64,000 bases of DNA from Actinophytocola sp036402745 (GTDB lineage Bacteria; Actinomycetota; Actinomycetes; Mycobacteriales; Pseudonocardiaceae): assembly GCF_036402745.1 (NCBI RefSeq), contig NZ_DASWSJ010000087.1, positions 25,184 through 89,183 on the forward strand, given 5' to 3'. Positions 24,269 through 32,685 of the stretch are shown here, piece after piece. Position 1 is the stretch's first letter. Each line of letters starts with the position of its first letter. Below the pieces are notes generated by a model. That model saw only the letters and a list, made by a program, of their open reading frames with translations. It made no database searches and had not been told where the DNA came from. The translations under genes and the position numbers were made by a program.

Positions 24269-27130
24269 TCACGGTGTCTTCGTGACCGCGGCCAGCACCA
24301 GCTCGATCGGGTGGTGGGCGCGGCGCTCGGTGCCGTGCGCGATCTGCTGGCGGCAGGAGACCCCGGTCGCCGCGATGACGGTGTTCGCCGGCTCGGCCCG
24401 GACGGCGGGGAAGAGGCGGTCCTCGCCGATGGTCATCGACACGGCGTAGTGCTCGGCCTCGAAGCCGAACGAGCCCGCCATCCCGCAGCAGCCGGCGTCC
24501 AGCTCCACCACCTGCGCGCCGGGAATCCGGCGGAGCAGCGCCACCGTCGCGGCCGTGCCGACGTCGGCCTTCTGGTGGCAGTGGCCGTGGAACAGGATCC
24601 GCCGCCCGGCCACCCAGGAGTCCTCGGCCAGCGTGAGGTCGCCGGCGTCGATGGCCTCCGCCAGCAGCTCCTCCACCTGCCGGACGCGGCCGGCGACCTG
24701 GCGGGCGCGGTCGTCGTCGGGGAGCAGCGAGAGGGTCTCGTCCCGCAGGGTCAGCAGGCACGACGGCTCGCAGCCCACGATGGGGGAGGTGGTGTCCGCG
24801 AGCTGGGCCACGAGGGCGGCGGCCTTGCGGCGCGCGTCGTCGAGGAGTCCCTTGGACAGGCTCGACCGGCCGCAGCAGCCTTCGGCGGCGAGCCGGACGC
24901 GGTACCCGGCCAGCTCGAGCAGCTCGACGGCGGCCCGGCCGATCGCGGGCTCGGTGTAGGTGGTGAACGAGTCGGCCAGCAAGGTGACCTCCGAGCGGCC
25001 CTGGGCCGGGCGGCGCTTGCGGAACCACACCGCGAGGTTGCGCCGTTCGTAGCGCGGCAGCGGGCGCTTCGCCGTGATGCCGAGGAACCGTTCCATCAGC
25101 GCCCGCACGAAACCCAGCCGGTTCGGCAGGTTCGACAGCGGCGCGGTCGCCGAGCCGAGCCGGTTCAGCGAGCGGATCCCGCCGAAGACCCGCGACCGCA
25201 GCGGGACGCCGTGCTGGTCGTGCCGGTGCGCCAGCGTCTCGCTCTTCAGCTTCGCCATGTCGACGCCGAGCGGGCACTCGCTCTTGCAGGCCTTGCACAT
25301 CAGGCACAGGTCCAGCACCTCGTGCAGCCGGTCGTCACCCAGCGCGGCCCGCGGGTCGGGCGCGGACAGCGCGTGCACCAGCGCGTTGGCCCGGCCGCGG
25401 GTGGAGTCCTCCTCCAGCCGGGTGGCCATGTAGGACGGACACATCGCGCCGGTCCCGCTCTTGCGGCACAGCCCGATGTTCATGCACCGGTCGGCCGCGC
25501 CCCGCATGCCGCCGATCACCTCGAACGACAGCCGCGTCCGGAACGGTTGCGGCGCGGGCAGCGCCGGGTCGCGCAGGTTGTCGGTCATCGCCGGCGCGTC
25601 GACGATCTTGCCCGGGTTCATCGTGTCGTCCGGGTCGAACAGCCGCTTCACCTGACGCATCGCCTCGTACAGCTCGGCGCCGAAGATCTCCCGGTTGAAC
25701 TCGCTGCGCGCCAGGCCGTCGCCGTGCTCGCTGGAGTTGACGCCCCCGTAGGACCGGACCAGGTCCTTGACCTCCTCGGCGACCGACCGCATCGTGGCGA
25801 CGCCGCCCGGCTCGGTCAGGTCGACGAACGGCCGGATGTGCAGGCAGCCCACCGAGCAGTGGCCGTAGAACCCGGCCCGCAGCCCGTGCCGGTCGAGGAT
25901 CTCGGCGAACCGGCCGGTGTACTCGGTGAGGTACTTGGGGTCGACGGCGGTGTCCTCGACGAACGCGAGCGGCCGGCGGCTGCCGACGCTGGCGGCCATG
26001 AGCAGCCCCAGCCCGGCCTTGCGCACCTTCAGCAGCGCGCCCTGCTGCTCGGGCGTGCCGGCCTCGAGGGTGTGGTAGCCGTGGTTGTGCTTGCGCCACA
26101 AGGCGGTGAGCCGGCGCAGGCGCCCGAGCAGCTCCTTCTCGTCGTCGCCGGTGAAGCTGACGAACAGCAGCGCCTCGGGGTCGCCGTGCAGGATCGTGCC
26201 GAGCGCGGCGTACTCGATCCGCTCGCGCGACAGGTCGAGGATCGTGCGGTCCATCAGCTCCACGGCGGCCGGGTCGCAGGCCAACGCGTCCTCGGTCGCC
26301 GCGATGGCCGCCTGGGTCGAGGTGAAGTGGCCGACCGCGATGACCGTCCGCGGCGGCTTGTCGACGAGGTCGACGAGCGCGCCGGTCGCGACCACCAGCG
26401 TGCCTTCCGCGCCGACGACGAACTTCGCGAGGTCGAAGTCCTTGGCGAGCCGGTCGAGCCGGTAACCGCCGGCGCGCCGCCAGAACGGCGGAAAGCCCGT
26501 CTCGATCGCGGTCCGGTTGGCCGCGACCAGCTGGGGCAGCTCCCGGTACAGCCGGCCTTCCAGCGTGTCGGCCGCACCGCGGGGCGCCGGGTCGGCGACC
26601 GGGCCGAACCGGGCGGCCGAGCCGTCGGACAGCACGACGTCCAGCTCGCGGACGTGGTCGATGGTCATGCCGTAGCGCACCGAGCCGCTGCCGGCGGAGT
26701 TGTTGCCGATCATCCCGCCGATCGTCGCCCGGTTGCTGGTCGAGGTGTCCGGGCCGAACATCAGGCCGTGCCCGGCCGCGGCCCGGTTGAGCTGGTCCTG
26801 GACGACGCCCGGCTCGACCCGCGCCACCTTCGCCTCGGGGTCCAGCTCGAGGATGCGGCTCAGGTGCCGGGACAGGTCGAGGACCAGCCCGGGCCCGACC
26901 GTCTGCCCGGCGAGGCTCGTGCCCGCGCCGCGCGGCACCACCGGCACGCCGAACTCGCGGGCGGCGGCCACGGTCGCGATGACGTCGTCGGTGTCGCGCG
27001 GGAACACCACGCCCAGCGGGGTGATCGCGTACATGCTGGCGTCGCGGGCGTAGAGCTGGCGGGTGTAGTCGTCGAACCTGACCTCGCCGCCCAGATCGGC
27101 ACGCAGCCGCTCGGCAAGCTCGCCCGTCAT
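24269..27130 (-). CDS. GlcD-GlcF-type fusion: FAD-linked 2-hydroxyacid oxidase with Fe-S domain
   Basis: A 953-residue fusion. Residues 1-480 form a PCMH-type FAD domain (P-R-G-A-G-T-S-L-A-G-Q, G-G-M-I-G-N-N-S-A-G-S) with the D-lactate/glycolate oxidase C-terminal cap (Y-G-H-C-S-V-G-C-L-H, N-P-G-K-I). Residues 540-660 carry two [4Fe-4S] motifs (first with C-x5-C, then C-L-M-C-K-A-C-K-S-E-C-P). Two CCG boxes (G-C-C-G-R-S-S and G-C-C-G-M-A-G-S-F-G) complete the electron-transfer region. It probably oxidises glycolate, D-lactate or a similar 2-hydroxyacid at the membrane face and passes electrons to quinone. ATG 27130 overlaps the aminotransferase stop, linking it to glyoxylate metabolism. Confidence 0.93.
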   Translation of the reverse strand: MTGELAERLRADLGGEVRFDDYTRQLYARDASMYAITPLGVVFPRDTDDVIATVAAAREFGVPVVPRGAGTSLAGQTVGPGLVLDLSRHLSRILELDPEAKVARVEPGVVQDQLNRAAAGHGLMFGPDTSTSNRATIGGMIGNNSAGSGSVRYGMTIDHVRELDVVLSDGSAARFGPVADPAPRGAADTLEGRLYRELPQLVAANRTAIETGFPPFWRRAGGYRLDRLAKDFDLAKFVVGAEGTLVVATGALVDLVDKPPRTVIAVGHFTSTQAAIAATEDALACDPAAVELMDRTILDLSRERIEYAALGTILHGDPEALLFVSFTGDDEKELLGRLRRLTALWRKHNHGYHTLEAGTPEQQGALLKVRKAGLGLLMAASVGSRRPLAFVEDTAVDPKYLTEYTGRFAEILDRHGLRAGFYGHCSVGCLHIRPFVDLTEPGGVATMRSVAEEVKDLVRSYGGVNSSEHGDGLARSEFNREIFGAELYEAMRQVKRLFDPDDTMNPGKIVDAPAMTDNLRDPALPAPQPFRTRLSFEVIGGMRGAADRCMNIGLCRKSGTGAMCPSYMATRLEEDSTRGRANALVHALSAPDPRAALGDDRLHEVLDLCLMCKACKSECPLGVDMAKLKSETLAHRHDQHGVPLRSRVFGGIRSLNRLGSATAPLSNLPNRLGFVRALMERFLGITAKRPLPRYERRNLAVWFRKRRPAQGRSEVTLLADSFTTYTEPAIGRAAVELLELAGYRVRLAAEGCCGRSSLSKGLLDDARRKAAALVAQLADTTSPIVGCEPSCLLTLRDETLSLLPDDDRARQVAGRVRQVEELLAEAIDAGDLTLAEDSWVAGRRILFHGHCHQKADVGTAATVALLRRIPGAQVVELDAGCCGMAGSFGFEAEHYAVSMTIGEDRLFPAVRAEPANTVIAATGVSCRQQIAHGTERRAHHPIELVLAAVTKTP

Positions 27131-28287
27131 GCCGACTCCAGCACGCGCAGCGCGGCCCTGACCCCGTCCGCGTCGATCGGCACGCCCGCCAGCTCCAGCC
27201 CCATCTGCACGCCGCCGAGGGTGCCGGCGAGCGAGACGTCGTTGAAGTGGCCGAGGTGGCCGATGCGGAACACGCGCCCGGCCAGCCTGCCCAAGCCCGT
27301 GCCGAGCGACATGTTGAAGCGGTCGAGAATCAGCGCGCGGATCTTGTCCGCGTCGTGCTCCTCGGGTACCAGGACCGCGGTCAGCACCGGCGAGTGCTCC
27401 CGCTCGTCGAGGCTCAGCACCTCCAGGCCCCACGCCCGCACGGCCGCCCGGGTGGCCGCGGCGTGCCGGCGGTGCCGGGCGAACACCTGGGGCAGCCCTT
27501 CCTCGCGCAGCAGCGCCAGGCTCTCCCGCAGCCCGTACAGCAGGTTCGTCGCCGGGGTGTAGGGGAAGTAGCCGCGCTCGTTCGCGGCCAGGATCGGGCG
27601 CCAGTCCCAGTAGGCGCGGGGGAACGAGGCGGTCTTCGCCGCCCGCAACGCCTTCTCGCTCACCGCGTTGAAGCCCAGGCCCGGGGGCAGCAGCAAACCC
27701 TTCTGCGAGCAGGAGACCGTGACGTCCACCCCCCACTCGTCGTGCCGGTAGTCGATCGACCCGAGCGAGGAGACGGTGTCCACGAGCAGCAGCGCCGGGT
27801 GGCCCGCCTCGTCGATCGCGCGCCGGATCTCCGCGATGCGGCTGGTCACCCCGGTCGACGTCTCGTTGTGCACCACGCAGACCGCCTTGACCGTGGGGTC
27901 GGCCGCGAGCTTGGCCCGGACCACCGCCGGGTCGACGCCGTGGCGCCAGTCGCCGGGGACGAAGGCGACGTCGAGACCGAGGTTGCCGGCCAGGTCCCGC
28001 CACAGGGCGGCGAAGTGGCCGGTCTCGAAGGCCAGCACCCGGTCGCCGGGGCTCAGCGTGTTGACCAGCGCGGCCTCCCACGCGCCGGTGCCCGACGACG
28101 GGTAGACGACCACCGGGCCGGCGGTGCCGAACACGGGCTTCACCGCCGCGAGCACGTCGTCGGTGAGCGCCGCGAAGTCCGGGCCGCGATGGTCGATCGT
28201 GGGTGCGGAAATCGCCCGCAGTACCCGGTCCGGAACATTTGTCGGGCCGGGAATTTGCAGGAAATGCCGGCCGGCCGAGTATGGCAT
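27127..28287 (-). CDS. Alanine/serine-glyoxylate aminotransferase
   Basis: A 386-residue class V PLP aminotransferase. I-P-G-P-T-N-V-P opens the domain; S-S-G-T-G-A-W-E-A holds phosphate-binding residues; V-D-T-V-S-S-L-G-S carries the PLP Asp; Lys in S-C-S-Q-K-G-L is the Schiff base. R-I-G-H-L-G-H close to the C-terminus matches serine/alanine-glyoxylate transaminases. ATG 28287 is chosen because AGGAG sits 6 bp upstream. Paired with a glycolate-oxidase-like enzyme, it would convert glyoxylate to glycine. Confidence 0.93.
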   Translation of the reverse strand: MPYSAGRHFLQIPGPTNVPDRVLRAISAPTIDHRGPDFAALTDDVLAAVKPVFGTAGPVVVYPSSGTGAWEAALVNTLSPGDRVLAFETGHFAALWRDLAGNLGLDVAFVPGDWRHGVDPAVVRAKLAADPTVKAVCVVHNETSTGVTSRIAEIRRAIDEAGHPALLLVDTVSSLGSIDYRHDEWGVDVTVSCSQKGLLLPPGLGFNAVSEKALRAAKTASFPRAYWDWRPILAANERGYFPYTPATNLLYGLRESLALLREEGLPQVFARHRRHAAATRAAVRAWGLEVLSLDEREHSPVLTAVLVPEEHDADKIRALILDRFNMSLGTGLGRLAGRVFRIGHLGHFNDVSLAGTLGGVQMGLELAGVPIDADGVRAALRVLESA

Positions 28288-28302
28288 CGCCAACTCCTGT
28301 CG

Positions 28303-28346
28303 GTTCTCGTGAACTATTGACTAGCAATTGTGTGTCAGGTCATACT
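28303..28346 (+). promoter_or_regulatory. Divergent promoter region with GTTC-N4-GAAC
   Basis: TTGACT at 28317-28322 and CATACT at 28341-28346 (18-bp spacer) form a plausible promoter for the MatC-like gene. Just upstream, GTTCTCGTGAAC (28303-28314) is a short inverted repeat between the two divergent operons. Confidence 0.4.
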
Positions 28347-28386
28347 TCGTCCGTCTCGCGAGCCGCCGCCGCCTCGGGGAGTTTCT

Positions 28387-29733
28387 ATGTCCCAACAGGT
28401 TCTGTCCATCATTGTGCTAGCCCTCATCGTTCTCGTCGCCACGATCCGCTCCGTGAACATGGGAGCCGTCGCCTTTCTCGGTGCATTCCTCGTCGGCACT
28501 CTCATATTTCACGAGAGCAAGGACGACATCTTCTCCGGCTTTCCCGGTGACCTCTTCGTGGTATTGGTCGGGGTCACCCTGCTGTTCGCCATCGCCAAGG
28601 CCAACGGCACCGTCGACTGGCTCATTCACATGGGCGTCCGCGCGGTCAAGGGCCGGATCGCCTTCATTCCATGGGTGATGTTCCTGGTCACCAGCCTGCT
28701 GACCATGGTGGGCGCCGTCGTGCCCGGCGCGGTCGCGATCATGGCGCCGGTCGGCATGACCTTCGCCGTGCGCCACCGCATCAACCCGATGCTGATGGGG
28801 TTGCTCATCATCAACGGCGCCAGCGCGGGCGGCTTCTCGCCGATCGGCGTGTTCGGCGTCATCACCAACGGCGTCGTCGAGCGGAGCGGGCTGCCCGGCA
28901 ACCCCATCCTGCTGTGGGTCAGCTCCTTCCTGTTCAACGCGCTGCTCAGCGTCGTCGTCTTCCTGCTGTTCGGCGGCCGGGAGCTGCTGAGCCGGCGGGC
29001 CGAGGTGGTCGAGGGCGTCACCCTCGACCCCGACCCCGAGCCCGCCCCCGAGCCCGAGCCGGCCGGCGCCGGAAGCGGCGGCGCCGCCGTGACCACCCGG
29101 CCCGCCACGACCATCGCCGCGACCGGGATCACCACGCTCAACCCGCAACGCGTGGCCACGCTCGCCGGCCTGCTCGTGCTCGTGGCCGGCGCGCTCGTCT
29201 TCGACATCGACGTCGGTCTGCTCGCGCTGAGCATCGCGACGGTGATCTGCCTGCTCTTCCCCGCCGGCGCGAAAGCCGCGGTCGCGGAGGTCGCGTGGCC
29301 CACCGTGCTGCTCATCGCCGGGGTGGTGACCTACGTGAGCATGATGGACCGCGAGGGCACGATCACGATGCTCGGCGACAGCGTCGCGAACATCGGGGTG
29401 GCGCTGCTGGCCGCGTTCGTGATCTGCCTGATCGGCGGCGCGGTGTCCGCGTTCGCGTCGACGACCGGGATCCTGGGCGCGCTCATCCCGCTGGCCGTGC
29501 CGTTCCTGCTCACCGGTCAGGTCGGCGCGGTGGGCCTGATCATCGCGCTGGCCATCTCGTCCTCGGTGGTCGACTCCTCGCCGTTCTCGACCAGTGGCGC
29601 GCTCACCGTCGCGAGCAGCCCCGAGGACGTCCGGGACCGGGTGTTCCGCGGGCTGATGGTCTGGGGCCTGTGCATGATCATCGTCGCGCCGGTGCTCGCC
29701 TGGACGATCTTCGTGTTGCCCGGCTGGCTGTGA
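28387..29733 (+). CDS. MatC-like dicarboxylate carrier
   Basis: A 448-residue integral membrane protein with about 11-12 hydrophobic segments in two halves, split near residue 215 by an acidic Pro/Glu-rich loop. Signature stretches G-A-S-A-G-G-F-S-P-I-G-V-F-G in the first half and S-S-S-V-V-D-S-S-P-F-S-T-S-G in the second are typical of the MatC/SLC13-like ion-transporter superfamily. ATG 28387 has GGGGAG about 6 bp upstream. It probably imports a C2-C5 mono- or dicarboxylate. It is divergent from the oxidase/aminotransferase operon and is followed by an IclR regulator. Confidence 0.88.
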   Translation: MSQQVLSIIVLALIVLVATIRSVNMGAVAFLGAFLVGTLIFHESKDDIFSGFPGDLFVVLVGVTLLFAIAKANGTVDWLIHMGVRAVKGRIAFIPWVMFLVTSLLTMVGAVVPGAVAIMAPVGMTFAVRHRINPMLMGLLIINGASAGGFSPIGVFGVITNGVVERSGLPGNPILLWVSSFLFNALLSVVVFLLFGGRELLSRRAEVVEGVTLDPDPEPAPEPEPAGAGSGGAAVTTRPATTIAATGITTLNPQRVATLAGLLVLVAGALVFDIDVGLLALSIATVICLLFPAGAKAAVAEVAWPTVLLIAGVVTYVSMMDREGTITMLGDSVANIGVALLAAFVICLIGGAVSAFASTTGILGALIPLAVPFLLTGQVGAVGLIIALAISSSVVDSSPFSTSGALTVASSPEDVRDRVFRGLMVWGLCMIIVAPVLAWTIFVLPGWL

Positions 29734-29757
29734 GCCGGTCCTGCTTACACTGCGGGA

Positions 29758-30531
29758 ATGAGTGAGGGAATGCGCACCGTCCTCTCGGCCTTCCGGGTGC
29801 TCGAGGAGGTGGCCTTCACCCAGCCGGCCGGAGTGGGGGAGCTCGCCAGGAAGCTGCGCATGCCGAAGACAACGGTGCAGCGGGCGCTCCAGACACTGTG
29901 GACGGCCGGCTGGATCTGCCCGGACGGTGCGGAGACCACCCGGTGGGTGCTCACCACCCGGGCGCTGTACATCGGACAGCACGCGATCCCGGACCTCGGG
30001 GTCCGGGACGCGGCGCTGCCGATCATGCGGGAGCTGCGCAAGGAGACCGGCGAGACCGCGCACCTGATGGTGCTGCAGGAGAACCGGGCGGTGCTGATCG
30101 AGCGGGTCGAGACCGAGCACCCGATCCGCGCGGTCATCGCCCTCGGCAGCGCGGTGCCGCTGCACGGCTCGTCCAACGGCAAGGCGATGCTCGCGTACCG
30201 GCCGGCCGACGAGGTCCGGGCCATCATCGGCGCCCGCCTCGAACGGCACACCGACAAGACCATTGTGGACTGGGACGAGTTCTTCGCCGAGCTCGGCCGG
30301 GTCCGGGCGCGCGGCTACGCCACGAACGTGGGGGAGTGGCGCAGCGACATCGCGGCCGTCGCGTCGCCGGTCTTCGACCACGAGGGCGTGACGTCGGCGA
30401 GCCTGTCCATCTCCGCGCCCGGCAGCCGGATGCCCGAGGGGCTCAGGGCGTCCTACGGCGCGCTGGTGACCGAGGCGGCCCAGCGGGTCAGCGCGACGCT
30501 CGGCTACCGGCGCCCGCCCGACGCGGAGTGA
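29758..30531 (+). CDS. IclR-family transcriptional regulator
   Basis: A 257-residue regulator. The N-terminal winged HTH (about 5-65) has G-V-G-E-L-A-R-K-L-R-M-P-K-T-T-V-Q-R. The C-terminal effector domain contains G-E-T-A-H-L-M-V, G-S-A-V-P-L-H-G-S-S-N-G-K-A and S-I-S-A-P-G-S-R. It starts at ATG 29758, 24 bp after the carrier stop. It probably senses a carboxylate and controls the carrier and the CoA transferase operon; an IclR-type operator lies at 32604-32620. Confidence 0.94.
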   Translation: MSEGMRTVLSAFRVLEEVAFTQPAGVGELARKLRMPKTTVQRALQTLWTAGWICPDGAETTRWVLTTRALYIGQHAIPDLGVRDAALPIMRELRKETGETAHLMVLQENRAVLIERVETEHPIRAVIALGSAVPLHGSSNGKAMLAYRPADEVRAIIGARLERHTDKTIVDWDEFFAELGRVRARGYATNVGEWRSDIAAVASPVFDHEGVTSASLSISAPGSRMPEGLRASYGALVTEAAQRVSATLGYRRPPDAE

Positions 30532-30541
30532 CCTCATCGCC

Positions 30542-31306
30542 TCACCGCCCGCGCCACCGCGGCGGGCGCTTCTCGAGGAACGCGCTGACGCCCTCCCGGA
30601 AGTCGTCGCTGCCGTAGCACAGCGAGATCAGGTCCTCGTCCGGCGGCAGCGGGTGCTCGCGCAGCCGCCGCAACGCGGTCTTGCTGGCCCGCATCGTCAG
30701 CGGCGCGTGCCCGGCGAGCTGGGTGCACAGCTCGGCGAGGCTCGTGTCGGCGTCGGTGACCAGCTCCGTGGCGAGCCCGATCCGGACGGCCTCCGCGCCG
30801 TCGACGAACCCGGCCGTGTAGATCAGGTGCAGCGTCCGGGCGGTGCCGATCAGGTGCGCCAGCCGGGCGTAGGTCGGCATCGACACGCAGTTGCCGAGCG
30901 TCCGCGCGATCGGCAGCCCGAACCGCGCGCCCGGCGTGCAGAGCCGCAGGTCGCACGCCGCCGCGATGCCCAGCCCGCCGCCGGTCGCGTAACCCTCGAC
31001 GACCGCGACGGTCGGCACGCCCACCTGCTCCAGCCGCCCGAGCACCGACTCGATGCGCCGCTCGTAGGCGATGCCGTCCGCGACGCCGCGGAAGTCGCGG
31101 AAGTGGTTGATGTCGGTGCCCGCCACGAACGCCTTGCCCCCCGCGCCACGCACGACCGCGACCCGGACCTCGGGGCTGTCGTCGACCCGCGCGCAGAAGT
31201 CGGCCAGGGCCTCGTACATCGCCATGGTCATCGCGTTGCGTGCCGCGGGCCGGTTGACGGTGGCCGTCGCGACCGGCCCGGCGAAGTCCACGATCAGGTC
31301 GCTCAT
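30542..31306 (-). CDS. Enoyl-CoA hydratase/isomerase family protein
   Basis: A 254-residue crotonase-fold protein. The oxyanion-hole segment is G-K-A-F-V-A-G-T-D-I-N-H-F near residue 60, and the second conserved block is E-G-Y-A-T-G-G-G-L-G-I-A-A-A-C-D-L-R. The usual catalytic Glu positions carry Arg/Thr-Leu in the I-A-R-T-L-G-N-C segment, so it may be an atypical hydratase, isomerase or lyase. ATG 31306 has GAGGGGGAG just upstream. It is coupled through a tiny frame to the CoA-transferase gene. Confidence 0.88.
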   Translation of the reverse strand: MSDLIVDFAGPVATATVNRPAARNAMTMAMYEALADFCARVDDSPEVRVAVVRGAGGKAFVAGTDINHFRDFRGVADGIAYERRIESVLGRLEQVGVPTVAVVEGYATGGGLGIAAACDLRLCTPGARFGLPIARTLGNCVSMPTYARLAHLIGTARTLHLIYTAGFVDGAEAVRIGLATELVTDADTSLAELCTQLAGHAPLTMRASKTALRRLREHPLPPDEDLISLCYGSDDFREGVSAFLEKRPPRWRGR

Positions 31307-31380
31307 GACTCCCCCTCGCAGGCTCGGTCGAGCCGCTCGCGGTCGCCCTGTGACACTGATTCGCTCGCAAGCTCGCTCAT
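31303..31380 (-). CDS. Possible 25-codon coupled leader peptide
   Basis: Between the CoA-transferase stop and the hydratase start a frame of 25 codons begins at ATG 31380. It overlaps the upstream stop (ATGA) and ends with TGA overlapping the next ATG (ATGA). The peptide begins M-S-E-L-A-S-E-S-V and contains D-R-E-R-L-D-R. Tight overlap on both sides suggests translational coupling, but it could simply be a spacer. Confidence 0.35.
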   Translation of the reverse strand: MSELASESVSQGDRERLDRACEGES

Positions 31381-32570
31381 GCCACGGACCCCCTGGCGCG
31401 CAGGGCATCGATCTCGTCGTCGGAGTAGCCGGCCGCGTGCAGGATCTCGGCGGTGTGCTCGCCGAGCGCCGGCGGGACCCGCCGGATCGTGCCGGCCGTC
31501 TCGCTCAGCTTCACCGGGATGCCGAGCGCGCGAACCCGGCCCTCGACCGGATGGTCCAGCTCCACGACCATCTCGCGGGCGAGCGTGTGCGGGTCCGCGC
31601 AGGACTGCTGGTAGTCCCGGATCGGCCCGGCCGGGACGCCGGCGTCGAGCAGCCGCTCGACCCAGTCGTCGGTGTCGCGTTCGGACAGTGCGCGGCCCAG
31701 CTCCGCGGACAGTGCCGCCCGGTTGCGGACGCGGTCGGCGTTGGTGGCGAACCGCGGGTCGTCGAGGAGGTCGGGGCGCTCGAGCACCGCGCAGAGCCGG
31801 GCCCACAGCCGCGTGTTGTTCGCGCCGATCGTGAGGAAGCCGTCCCGGGTCGGGAACGCCTCGTACGGCGCGTTCACCCGGTGCGCGGAGCCGAGCCGGC
31901 CGGGCGCCTTCCCGGTGGCCCACAGCTCCGCGGTCTCCCACACGGACATGGCGAGCGCCGCGTCGTAGAGCGAGGTGTCGACGGCCTGGCCGCGCCCGGT
32001 GATCGTGCGGGACAGGCAGGCGCTGAGGATCCCGACCGCGCACAGCAGGCCGGCGGACAGGTCGGCGACGGGCACCCCGCACTTGACCGGGGTGCCCGTC
32101 GCGTCGCCGGTGACGCTCATGATCCCGGACATCGCCTGCGCGATGAGGTCGTAGCCGGGCCGCGCCGCGTACGGCCCGGTCTGCCCGAAGCCGGAGATCG
32201 ACGCGTACACGAGGCGGTCGTTGATCTCCCGCAGCGCCGGGTAGTCCACGCCCAGCCGTGCCGCGACGCCGGGCCGGAAGCTCTCCACCACCACGTCGGC
32301 CGAGGCGACGAGGCGGCGGAAGGCGGCCAGCCCGGCGGCGGTGCGCAGGTCGATCGCGATGCTCCGCTTGTTCCGGTTCACCGCGAGGAACGCGGCGCTC
32401 TCCCCGTGCGGCAACCGGTGTCCGGTGGCCTCGCGGGTGGCGTCACCGCGCTCGATGGGCTCGACCTTGATCACGTCGGCGCCGAGATCGCCGAGCAGCT
32501 GGCAGCAGAACGGCCCGGCCATCACCTGGCTCAGGTCGATGACCGTGAGGTGCTCCAGTGCGAGAGCCAT
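31377..32570 (-). CDS. CaiB/BaiF family CoA transferase
   Basis: A 397-residue class III CoA transferase. It contains D-L-S-Q-V-M-A-G-P near the N-terminus, L-G-A-D-V-I-K-V-E-P, N-R-N-K-R-S-I-A-I-D-L, G-F-G-Q-T-G-P-Y-A and the catalytic Asp in R-P-G-Y-D-L-I-A-Q-A-M-S-G. It transfers CoA between a CoA thioester and a free acid. With the hydratase, the carrier and the IclR gene it suggests activation and hydration of an imported organic acid; the acid is not identifiable. Confidence 0.93.
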   Translation of the reverse strand: MALALEHLTVIDLSQVMAGPFCCQLLGDLGADVIKVEPIERGDATREATGHRLPHGESAAFLAVNRNKRSIAIDLRTAAGLAAFRRLVASADVVVESFRPGVAARLGVDYPALREINDRLVYASISGFGQTGPYAARPGYDLIAQAMSGIMSVTGDATGTPVKCGVPVADLSAGLLCAVGILSACLSRTITGRGQAVDTSLYDAALAMSVWETAELWATGKAPGRLGSAHRVNAPYEAFPTRDGFLTIGANNTRLWARLCAVLERPDLLDDPRFATNADRVRNRAALSAELGRALSERDTDDWVERLLDAGVPAGPIRDYQQSCADPHTLAREMVVELDHPVEGRVRALGIPVKLSETAGTIRRVPPALGEHTAEILHAAGYSDDEIDALRARGSVA

Positions 32571-32603
32571 CGTCCCCCTGCCGATCGAGCCCCGCTAGCG
32601 GTT

Positions 32604-32620
32604 GTGCCGCGTAGCGGAAC
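32604..32620. promoter_or_regulatory. IclR-type operator upstream of the CoA-transferase operon
   Basis: GTGCCGCGTAGCGGAAC is a near-perfect inverted repeat (six of seven arm positions pair around GTA). It matches the GTTCCGC-like half-sites of many IclR-family operators. It lies 34-50 bp upstream of the CaiB start, with the IclR gene nearby. Confidence 0.55.
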
Positions 32621-32685
32621 GGACCACGTACAGTGGAACACCGACCTTACGATCCCGGCTCTCCGCGGGTCAAGCCGCGCTCACC

